Source of the DNA: JANXQE01 sp035651635
GTDB lineage: Bacteria; Verrucomicrobiota; Verrucomicrobiia; Limisphaerales; UBA8199
Length of the DNA: 64,000 nucleotides
Assembly (NCBI GenBank): GCA_035651635.1
Contig: DASRFK010000214.1
Coordinates: 11,884 to 75,883 of the forward strand
Reading direction: 5' to 3'
A program made the translations under genes and the position numbers. Below the pieces are notes generated by a model. That model was not told where the DNA came from. It searched no databases and worked only from the letters and a program-made list of their open reading frames with translations. This document shows, piece by piece, positions 44,370 to 51,758 of this stretch; the stretch's first letter is position 1; every line of letters begins with the position of its first letter.

Positions 44370-46247
44370 TCAAAAGCTTGCGTTTCCCTCCTCCGCTTGG
44401 GGAAGTGACCGAAGCTCCGCACGCAAGTCGGGTCGCTCGATCGTCAGTTGAGCCAGGTGCCTCGGCAGCAGAGGGCGCCACAGTGACGGATAAATAAATA
44501 GGTTAATGGCTTCCGGCACGGCCCACGGCCCATCGCCCCACAAGCTCGACGAACGATCCAGCTCCGCCCAAAGCACGCCTGAGCTGACCCTTACTCGGAC
44601 GATTCCCCGGGCCAGAGCGGAGTTCTTCTTCTTCCATTGAGTCAGCCCAAGCATCCAGCAGGATGGCAGTTCCTTCAGACCCTGAATGCTGTCACCCATC
44701 CTGGCCTCGAGGCGGTTACGAGGAACGCGCGGCTTACACAACTGCCACGCCGCCGCCACGACGTTCGGCGTCAGCCTCAAGCGGTGCCTTCGGCGATGCA
44801 TCTTGACTAAGAAAAGCGGCACGCCCGAATCCAGGTCGTCGTACTCTGACCTAAGCAACGCGACGGCTTCGGCGAGGTCATCCCTCTCCACACGCTGAGG
44901 CGGAGCAATGAACTCGTGGAACTTGGGTTCCAGCCAGACTGGACCTATTGTCACTGTGCCATTTGCCAATTTCGCATACGCATGGTGTTGCGCCAGCCTC
45001 GCCAGGGAACCCGGGGGACAGACCAGCCGGGCCTGTCCTGATTGCATTCCTTCCAAAACCTGAAGGTTTCCGATGTCTTTCGACGTAGCTTGGTCCTCAG
45101 GGTTGTCCTGCAGACCAAGAGTGAGCATCGCGTGCTCGTCGGTCGAAGCTTCGCGTGACGCGAAATAGATGATCGAATTGAAGTTTGCCAGCAACGCCGC
45201 CCGTTGGCGTGCTCCCAAGACCTCATCCAAGCCATTAATTCCCTGGGCACAAGCTACGAGGAATCCGCCTTTGGAGCGGAGAAGCGCCAATGCTGGGACA
45301 TCATCCGGCATAACTGATAGTGGAAGCTCATCGAGAATAAGTCCGCAGAGGCGATCCCGCTCCGGATTCGCCTGTACCCTCGAGAGCACCGCCTCATAGT
45401 AATCGCGTTTTAAAGCCTTGAAGAGTAGTGAGGCCAGGTGCGGATGCGACACTGCGTTCAGCGAGGCCACCATGATTTTACCGGACAACACATCTGCCGG
45501 GTTGAATCGTTGGCCCCTCGTCTCATCAAAAAGGTCACGCGCCGCCGGCGAGAGCAAGCTCCGAAGTGCGTTGCTGACCGTGCTCTTGTGTAATTCCCGA
45601 GTCCGCGTGTCCAAAACCTTCCAGTTACGTGCCTCCACGACTGCTAATTGAAGCCGCCGTCGAGTCCCCGGCTGCAGATTTCCAACCGACAACAAGCGCT
45701 CAATAAATGCAAGGCTCTCTTTGACTTTAGCCGAATCCTCCGCGTAAAACCACGCCCCAAGGAACTCGGCGACAGTATCGAATGTGAGAGGTTCACCACG
45801 TGCCAGCAGGACTGTAAGAGCCGAGTTTACGAGACCAAATCTAGTTTCTGTCCAGTACGCGTTCTGGTCGCCCATTTTCTGGGTGCCGTGGAGCACCCGC
45901 CTGGTGAACTCGTCGACCTGTTCCAATTTCTTAAAATCAGCGAAGTAGCCATAATACGAATGTCCGGTGTTTGACAGGACGACTACATCCTCCAACCGGC
46001 CGACCTCGCGGGCATAGGCACGGACCTTGTCCTGGGTATCGTCCTCCTTTGGATCAAGTATCAGCAGTCCCGGTTTTCTGTCCGGCTCACCTGGGTGCCA
46101 GGCCATCAATTGTTGGAGCAGCGGATTGACCAACCCCGTCGTTTTGCCGCAACCCGTAGCGCCCAATCCCAGCACGTGACGCGTGAGATCATCCGCACTC
46201 CATCGGAGAACCTGACCTGCCGGTTCGTAGCAAAGCAGTTGAATCAT
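44370..46247 (-). CDS. VirD4/TraG-type coupling ATPase
   Basis: 625 aa. Walker A GLGATGCGKTTG (residues 27-38), Walker B region LCGLILDELPLSV, and the TraM-recognition-like VACAQGINGLDEVLGARQ segment identify a conjugative coupling protein or related FtsK/HerA-superfamily DNA pump. The usual N-terminal TM helices are absent, so it is a soluble form. No relaxase or mating-pore gene is visible in the window. In this context it suggests an integrative mobilizable element that borrows a pore, or a TraG-like ATPase with another role. Confidence 0.8.
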   Translation of the reverse strand: MIQLLCYEPAGQVLRWSADDLTRHVLGLGATGCGKTTGLVNPLLQQLMAWHPGEPDRKPGLLILDPKEDDTQDKVRAYAREVGRLEDVVVLSNTGHSYYGYFADFKKLEQVDEFTRRVLHGTQKMGDQNAYWTETRFGLVNSALTVLLARGEPLTFDTVAEFLGAWFYAEDSAKVKESLAFIERLLSVGNLQPGTRRRLQLAVVEARNWKVLDTRTRELHKSTVSNALRSLLSPAARDLFDETRGQRFNPADVLSGKIMVASLNAVSHPHLASLLFKALKRDYYEAVLSRVQANPERDRLCGLILDELPLSVMPDDVPALALLRSKGGFLVACAQGINGLDEVLGARQRAALLANFNSIIYFASREASTDEHAMLTLGLQDNPEDQATSKDIGNLQVLEGMQSGQARLVCPPGSLARLAQHHAYAKLANGTVTIGPVWLEPKFHEFIAPPQRVERDDLAEAVALLRSEYDDLDSGVPLFLVKMHRRRHRLRLTPNVVAAAWQLCKPRVPRNRLEARMGDSIQGLKELPSCWMLGLTQWKKKNSALARGIVRVRVSSGVLWAELDRSSSLWGDGPWAVPEAINLFIYPSLWRPLLPRHLAQLTIERPDLRAELRSLPQAEEGNASF

Positions 46248-46641
46248 GATGCCTTTTCAACCTTTCGAAGTTACAATTGGTGCTGGAGCTGAAAATCGTT
46301 CCGAACGAGAGCCAGACGTAAGATTTAGGCCGCGCTTGGATTATTTGATTGCAGCCTGGTCCGTCTTGTCATTTTACAGGCCAAGCGAGCGATTCCGGAT
46401 CGCCAGTGCTTCAGCAACTAAAATAGGTTCAGCGGTGGTACTCATGTTCTCTCGCTCGACTGTGATAGCTACTTTGGTGGGGAATTTGTTCCCGGCCGTC
46501 GTATTGATAAAACTGCTGATAAGAAGTGGCCGCTTTTCGGCACGTTGTCGCTATAGACTGTGACGCTCGGCCGAAGCTGGGCGTAAACATGTTTCGGTTT
46601 CCAACCCCAACAATTCTGCATTTTGTTTTTAAAATTACTCT
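46248..46641. other. divergent intergenic region
   Basis: 394 bp between the coupling ATPase and the excisionase-like gene. A plus-strand frame starting at 46246 overlaps the ATPase start and has no domain signal. A 23-codon minus-strand frame from ATG 46445 (MSTTAEPILVAEALAIRNRS) is possible but unsupported. Promoters for both flanking genes should lie here. Confidence 0.35.
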
Positions 46642-46941
46642 ATGAGCGAAAACTCAAACGCTGAGCTGGAGTCCATTACACCAACCCCTTTCCCCGCTGT
46701 GTCCAATTTGGAACCCACAGCACTGGTTAGTCCCATGGACCAGCTAACCAACGCCATGGGCTTACTTAAGCTTTTATGGGACGACACGTCGCGACCTTCG
46801 CTTCGATGGCTTCGGAGTCAGACCAAGCGCTCCACCATACCCTGTGTGCGTTCAGGCGGTCGCGTATGGTTCATTCCACGCGAAGTCAGGGAAGCCCTTG
46901 CCTACAGACCGGCTCGGCGAGGCCGACCCCGCGGAACATGA
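46642..46941 (+). CDS. excisionase-like HTH protein
   Basis: 99 aa. The C-terminal 55 residues (DDTSRPSLRWLRSQTKRSTI, VRSGGRVWFIPREVREAL) fit a MerR/Xis-type winged HTH in which the GRVWFIP wing follows the recognition helix. The N-terminus is Pro/Ser-rich. It faces the tyrosine recombinase gene with a shared terminator between them, consistent with a directionality factor or regulator for that integrase. Confidence 0.6.
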   Translation: MSENSNAELESITPTPFPAVSNLEPTALVSPMDQLTNAMGLLKLLWDDTSRPSLRWLRSQTKRSTIPCVRSGGRVWFIPREVREALAYRPARRGRPRGT

Positions 46942-46960
46942 GAGAATCAAAACCCAAGAG

Positions 46961-46989
46961 AAAAGGCCTGGATTACTCCAGGCCTTTTT
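46961..46989. terminator. bidirectional Rho-independent terminator
   Basis: An 11-bp stem AAAAGGCCTGG/CCAGGCCTTTT (46961-46971 with 46978-46988) with a six-base loop has A-runs and T-runs on both sides, so it works on both strands. It ends the excisionase-like gene on plus and the recombinase gene on minus. Confidence 0.88.
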
Positions 46990-47006
46990 CGTTGCACTTT
47001 CCTCGC

Positions 47007-48986
47007 TTATGCGGGAAATTGTGCGTTGTCTGGTACTGGCATTGCCGGTGCCTCAGGTGCAGGCGCTTGAGTTCCAAGCTCAAGCGCTTGCTTTTTGGTC
47101 TCAGGCTTTCCATTTGGACCCGCTACTTGCATTTCTGGCCCTACAACTCCATTTTTCGTCTCCTCGCTGCTGTTTCCAACCGCCGGCGTTAGGCCAAGAT
47201 TTGCGAAAGCAACTGTTGGGATGCCGACACCGGATTTATTCTCATTGCCGCGGAACCGCGGGTTGCCGTTGGCCATAACTAACGCGGCAGCTTCCGGCTG
47301 AGGGTTTCGAATGCCCTCCTCAACAGAAACTAGTTTGGCTCGCAGTTTGGTGGCCCGTTCGTCGGCTTTTATGGCCTGATTTGAAAGGTGCGCGGCCCGC
47401 GCCTTAGCAAGGCTATCACGAATTTGTTCTGGAGAACGATCCTTAGCCAGTCTTCGCATATGTTCGATTTGTTTGTTTTTGATGGTGGAACTGGTATTTC
47501 GGCCAGAGGCGACCAGCTTACCATGGGCTTTGAGGGCAATCTCCGAAACATTTGCGACTTCCGTCTTTCGCTCATCTGCCGTATGGATCGAAAACCAGTT
47601 CGGCAGTTTGATTGCATTTGGATCAATCATGCCGCGCAATTGCTCCGGAACAAGACGGTAAAAGCGCTCGCACTCGTCGAAGCACTTAATGCGTCCCCAA
47701 TATGACCTTTTAACGACTTTTTTCGAGTTTCCAAGATACTGGGCCGTTTTTCCCGCATCCTGACAAGATGTCGCATGGTGGCTTGCGCAAGTGTGCCGCG
47801 CGTAGTCCGCTACCCAACGGCCCAGTTCATCCGAAGGCGGATAGATTTGATCGAACAAACGTATGGCATCTTCCGTAGATACCTCACGATACTTGACTCG
47901 CAGGGCAGCACGTGCCCATTCACGCTTACGTCCTGGTGAGAGTTGAAACCCGATTTTCCCTCTGGCTTCGCGTTCTGCGGCTTCATCGTGCGACACTTCT
48001 AAGACAAGCCGTCCTTCGAGTTGCAGTTGCCGCAGGAGTATCTGTGCAACGGGCGGTAAATGAATATCCCGCCAGCCTGTTTTAGTATCCCCTTCTTCTG
48101 GGATCGCGAAGATGCTTAGGTCTTCGCTCAAGTGAGATCCTTCCGCATGAAATTCCGAGGGACGCAGGCCACCGAACAACAAGATAATAGACCACGCAGC
48201 CCTATTGGTCGGCCAAAAGCCGTTTAACCATAACTGACACATTGGGATACTCATGAATTTGGGCTGCTGCGGTATATGTTTGGGCGGATCCCAGCAGTCA
48301 AAGCTCAAAATCCATCCAGCCTCTTTCGCCACCTGCAGCATTAGTCCTATATTCACTCGCAGTGTTCGGGCGACGTGGTTTGATAGCCTGGCAGCTTTGA
48401 TAAGCCGTTTTTGAGTGTCGGACTTGGCCAGAGCGGTCAATTGCAGATCATTAGGGAATAGGCGCATCAGCCGATTCTGCGTTTTCTCGTAGTTCTCGGC
48501 CGTTCGCATTTTGATTCGGTCTTCATCTGTGCGGGGTAATTCGCGTCTGCGCTGTAGATCAGCACGGAAAAGAACGTCCAGATCCGCCAAGGTTTTGGAA
48601 ACCAATAGGGGGTTGAATCCATTCGCCAAACTGTACCTAACCGAAAGCAAAATGACGTAATCATCCGAAGCTCCGGCAGTTCGCGCTGGGACAGTCAATG
48701 GGTACCCTGCCTCCTTTAGCAAAGCCACACTGGTTTCTACAGCGCCCAGCATGCCGGGCGACGTAATAGTGTGGCTGGTGAATACTCTCGGGGCAGTTTG
48801 CTCGGTGTCCGCGTCCTCTTTGACAAGGACATCTTTTCTGGCCTGAGCGGCATCTCGTGTCTCGAAGCCCTGTTCCCGGACTCGGTGTCCTAAGAGCGTC
48901 ATGCCGGTTAGGCGCCATAGCTGCTGGCGGGTCGCAGGTGCCTTGTAAGGCCTGATCCGATACTCGCCTCTTATGTTGCGTGCCAT
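47007..48986 (-). CDS. divergent tyrosine recombinase/integrase
   Basis: About 659 aa from ATG 48986 (a purine-rich run precedes it). The catalytic domain shows Arg I in FGGLRPSEFHA, Arg II in ADYARHTCASHH and the nucleophile Tyr in VKRSYWG. The two usual His positions are Asp (in place of HxxR) and Asn (LGNSKK in place of LGHS). The N-terminal SAM-like core-binding region spans roughly residues 160-260. A Pro/Ala-rich tail of about 150 residues follows the catalytic domain. The frame stays open upstream to 49643, where an ATG overlaps the previous stop, but that 219-codon extension looks non-conserved. Probable integrase of the accessory element. Confidence 0.72.
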   Translation of the reverse strand: MARNIRGEYRIRPYKAPATRQQLWRLTGMTLLGHRVREQGFETRDAAQARKDVLVKEDADTEQTAPRVFTSHTITSPGMLGAVETSVALLKEAGYPLTVPARTAGASDDYVILLSVRYSLANGFNPLLVSKTLADLDVLFRADLQRRRELPRTDEDRIKMRTAENYEKTQNRLMRLFPNDLQLTALAKSDTQKRLIKAARLSNHVARTLRVNIGLMLQVAKEAGWILSFDCWDPPKHIPQQPKFMSIPMCQLWLNGFWPTNRAAWSIILLFGGLRPSEFHAEGSHLSEDLSIFAIPEEGDTKTGWRDIHLPPVAQILLRQLQLEGRLVLEVSHDEAAEREARGKIGFQLSPGRKREWARAALRVKYREVSTEDAIRLFDQIYPPSDELGRWVADYARHTCASHHATSCQDAGKTAQYLGNSKKVVKRSYWGRIKCFDECERFYRLVPEQLRGMIDPNAIKLPNWFSIHTADERKTEVANVSEIALKAHGKLVASGRNTSSTIKNKQIEHMRRLAKDRSPEQIRDSLAKARAAHLSNQAIKADERATKLRAKLVSVEEGIRNPQPEAAALVMANGNPRFRGNENKSGVGIPTVAFANLGLTPAVGNSSEETKNGVVGPEMQVAGPNGKPETKKQALELGTQAPAPEAPAMPVPDNAQFPA

Positions 48987-49639
48987 TTTCTTCCTTTTTT
49001 TGTTGGTTTTGCTTTTTGTTTTGTTCCCGAAATCCCTATCGTTCGTGGTGTCCCGGCTAATGGGCACAAATGACATGTTGTATAGCGCTAACCATTCTAA
49101 TTCTGTGCCCAAGGGGCGCTGACCCTCCGGCAAGGAACATGTCAAAAATTCCCGAAAATTATCAGTGCAGGGCCATTTTGCGAAAACCATGGGCTTACGG
49201 TCATCGAGCCGATTTACGTGAGCTGAATCTGCGGAAAACTCTCCTTCCGTGTTGTGGCCGTAGGGGTTCCGCGGAGCGAAAGTGCAACGGGCGGCGCATT
49301 CGGTGCAGGCCGGTACATGAGTTTCCGAGGTCATAAGGCAAGACTTCCGACAACGAAGAAACTGCGACCTGTCACAGCTTCGGGAGACGTAGCGGTTCAG
49401 GCTGTCTGTATTCGAAATCAAGCGCGACTTGGTGGAGGGGGCTGAGTTTCGAATCCGCCTTGGATTGGAGAATTGGCCAGCACAAGTGGCGTCTGGGTGC
49501 ACGCTAAGGAGATCGGCCGTGGCAACGTAATTTGGAATCCCCCAGCCCGGCACCACTGCTCCGCAGCCGAGAAACGCAAAACAACCATCCTGTTGCTCGG
49601 CTTGCCCGATTGCCTTCCCAGTTGTTGGTGCAGACCGAT

Positions 49640-49945
49640 TCATGAGGTTTCTCCCTTCTTCGTCCGCTTCTCATTCTTCGCCTTCACCTTCTCGCGAATG
49701 ACTTTGGACACCTTCTCCAGCCACCTGACGTCTTTCCCCAGTTCTTCGACCTCCACCGTAGCAAAGAACATTGGAGCTCCCTTCGCTGGATTTGCCAGGG
49801 GCTTTATGAGTTTGGCGTCGATGATGAATCGCACCGCGTCAGTGTCACAATTGACGCGCCCCGCGAATTGCTCTGTCGCGAGGCGAAATGGCAACCTCCG
49901 CCAGCAATTTACGGCAGCAGACAGTTTTTTAGATTTTCTGGCCAT
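49640..49945 (-). CDS. small HTH-like protein upstream of the recombinase
   Basis: 101 aa, strongly basic. The central part (FAGRVNCDTDAVRFIIDAKL, IKPLANPAKGAPMFFATVEV) looks like a MerR/Xis-type winged helix. Its stop overlaps the first open codon of the long recombinase frame by four bases (ATGA), suggesting the reading frame below it is translated at least in part. It may be an accessory regulator of recombination. Confidence 0.5.
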   Translation of the reverse strand: MARKSKKLSAAVNCWRRLPFRLATEQFAGRVNCDTDAVRFIIDAKLIKPLANPAKGAPMFFATVEVEELGKDVRWLEKVSKVIREKVKAKNEKRTKKGETS

Positions 49946-50092
49946 AGTTCAAAATCCACGTAAGCGCGGTTGCACGTTCGCCAGGCCTGGCGCGCACCGC
50001 TTGGCCCAGGGGCTCGTCCCGCATTTTTCAAAAAAGTTTTTCATTTTTCGTTCCACACCCTAACTCACGTTCTGGCAGACGGATCCATTTCG

Positions 50093-50160
50093 GACTCATA
50101 TGGAAACATATGAGTCGGATTATATGGATTTCATATGTGAATTGGCGGATGGTATATACC
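50093..50160. repeat. palindrome cluster, origin- or partition-like
   Basis: A perfect 10-bp inverted repeat GACTCATATG-GAAA-CATATGAGTC (50093-50116) is followed by another TCATATG (50131-50137) and GGTATATACC (50151-50160) within 70 bp. CATATG recurs like an iteron core. The surrounding 49946-50289 has no gene. Its position just upstream of the KfrA-like unit suggests a plasmid-style control, partition or origin site, which is inference. Confidence 0.5.
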
Positions 50161-50322
50161 AAATGGCAATCTCATATAGCTTCAGTTGCAACCGCTTTAA
50201 CTCACCGAAGTGGGTGTTTACAACCTTTCGATTTATGGAGCAAAGCAGGGCGAGGTGTCGCTATTTAGGCTGGTGGCGGAGTCAGGCAGATGCGGCAGGC
50301 TGGACAAGCCACCCCAAGATAT

Positions 50323-51078
50323 ATGAATCAAAACGCGAATGCCCAACGATCAGACGATACCGTAGTATCGTACTACGATAGTGGCGCTCGCTCAGAAGAA
50401 GAGAACACCAAAGGCGTTCGCCGACCTGGATATTGTGATGCCCGGCTCAGGGGTCTTACAGACTCGTGGGTTGTTTTCAAAAGATCGCCGGTTAAGGTCC
50501 CGGAAGAAGTCGAGCGTGTTTCGCAGGGATACCCGCTCCTCCTCGGCTTTCTTTACGTGGACCGCAGGAACGGTTTCCGGTTGCGCGTGCAACAGGAACT
50601 TACCCGCGCAACGCCACAAACCAGTCGGGTCTATTGGGCCGGGCGACTGGATCAGTACAAATGGGACCTACCGTATGATCAGATAAAGAACCTGCCGCTC
50701 CGCGAGTGCGAGCGATGGGAAGCACACGCCTTGGGTCTGCCCCCATTCCCTGTTCGCATCGTAATGGCAGGGCACGTTAATTCTGCCCTTTCTCGTTGTC
50801 GTCGAATACAAGCTTTGGACATTTTTCGGACTCCGGGGCACCCGGACATAGTCAAGGTCTGGAACAAGGTTGGCGACAATCCCCGAGGAGAACAGATTCT
50901 GGTTCTTCTGGAGAATGAGAAATCCGAGTCCCTCTTCAGCGGGACACTCGTTTTCCGGGCGGGGTCAGTTGCAAACAAGGCTGGCACCAGAATTGATTGT
51001 GCCCTTTTCGAGTTGGACGGGGAGGTCGGGCTATTTCGTTTGGACAGTTCAACCGGGGATGCAACCAAGTCCTCATAA
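50323..51078 (+). CDS. hypothetical protein upstream of the KfrA-like gene
   Basis: About 251 aa if read from ATG 50323; the frame is open from 50290. The confident part begins around LTDSWVVFKRSPVKVPEEVE and includes YPLLLGFLYVDRRNGFRLRV and VRIVMAGHVNSALSRCRRIQ. An alternative start frame at GTG 50381, right after the operator palindrome, reads KRTPKAFADLDIVMPGSGVL for the first 30 codons before losing sense. A frameshift near 50450 is therefore possible. No known family was recognised; from context it could be a replication or partition accessory. Confidence 0.45.
   Translation: MNQNANAQRSDDTVVSYYDSGARSEEENTKGVRRPGYCDARLRGLTDSWVVFKRSPVKVPEEVERVSQGYPLLLGFLYVDRRNGFRLRVQQELTRATPQTSRVYWAGRLDQYKWDLPYDQIKNLPLRECERWEAHALGLPPFPVRIVMAGHVNSALSRCRRIQALDIFRTPGHPDIVKVWNKVGDNPRGEQILVLLENEKSESLFSGTLVFRAGSVANKAGTRIDCALFELDGEVGLFRLDSSTGDATKSS
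50366..50380. promoter_or_regulatory. operator-like palindrome, first copy
   Basis: TATCGTA-C-TACGATA is a perfect 7-bp inverted repeat around one base. The core TATCGTACTAC recurs at 51080-51090 just before the KfrA-like start codon. KfrA proteins bind palindromes in their own promoters, so this pair is a good candidate for its operators. Confidence 0.55.
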
Positions 51079-51098
51079 TATCGTACTACCGTATTATC
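51079..51098. promoter_or_regulatory. operator-like site, second copy, at the KfrA-like start
   Basis: The core TATCGTACTAC of the palindrome at 50366 is repeated here and continues into CGTATTAT as a less perfect right arm. It ends four to five bases before the ATG at 51102. Autorepression of the KfrA-like gene is the simplest reading. Confidence 0.5.
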
Positions 51099-51101
51099 AA
51101 C

Positions 51102-51743
51102 ATGAAGCAGGTCATTACTAAAGAGGATGTTTCGAGCGCCATGAACGATCTCAACGCTCAGGGCAAAAAACCAACCTTAGTCGCGATTCACGCAGTTCTG
51201 AACCACCGGGGGTCAATGTCGACCTTGGTGCGACTCAAAGGGGAAATCGATGCTGAAGCACAACGGCCGACGGATTCAGCTGAAGCGTTGGAAGCATTCC
51301 GCGAAGTATGGGATTTAGCGCGCAATGAGGAGCGAAAAGAACAGGAAGGGGCTGCATCTGACCTGCGACAGAGCCTTCAAGCTCTCGCGGCGGAGAATGA
51401 ACGACTTGAAGGGACGGCTACCGCCGCCCAAAAGCGGGCCAAGGAACTGGAGGAGGCGAAACTTACGGCCGAAGCGGATCTGCAGTTGCTGAGCACCAGC
51501 GCGGAACGTGATTTGAGCCGAGCGACCTCCACCATAAGGGATGCCGGGTTGCAGGCGGCAAAGGCGCTTCAAGACCTTGCCGATGCCCGAGGTGCCCATG
51601 CTACCCAAATGGCCGCTTTGCAATCAGACCTGACCACGGCGCAGCGCACCGCCCACGAATTTGAGCTGCAACTGGTTCGTGCGAATGCATTGTTGGAGGC
51701 CAAAGGTCTGCCAATCGAGACGTTACCCGCGCCAGCACACTGA
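51102..51743 (+). CDS. KfrA-like coiled-coil DNA-binding protein
   Basis: 213 aa. Residues 1-55 fit the KfrA N-terminal DNA-binding domain (VITKEDVSSAMNDLNAQGKK, PTLVAIHAVLNHRGSMSTLV). Residues about 75-200 are a long alanine-rich coiled coil (LAAENERLEGTATAAQKRAK, LEEAKLTAEADLQLLSTSAE). KfrA proteins of broad-host plasmids act in autoregulation and segregation. ATG 51102 directly follows the repeated operator. The nuclease fusion gene starts 15 bp downstream, so they are likely co-transcribed. Confidence 0.78.
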   Translation: MKQVITKEDVSSAMNDLNAQGKKPTLVAIHAVLNHRGSMSTLVRLKGEIDAEAQRPTDSAEALEAFREVWDLARNEERKEQEGAASDLRQSLQALAAENERLEGTATAAQKRAKELEEAKLTAEADLQLLSTSAERDLSRATSTIRDAGLQAAKALQDLADARGAHATQMAALQSDLTTAQRTAHEFELQLVRANALLEAKGLPIETLPAPAH

Positions 51744-51758
51744 ATACTAAAAAAACCG

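Noticed and set aside
46246..46563. Plus-strand 105-codon frame opposite the coupling ATPase start
   Set aside because: It overlaps the ATPase start codon and has no domain-like sequence; more likely a chance frame across a promoter region.
49947..50060. Possible attachment site next to the recombinase
   Set aside because: No tRNA 3' end and no direct-repeat partner could be found by eye in the window.
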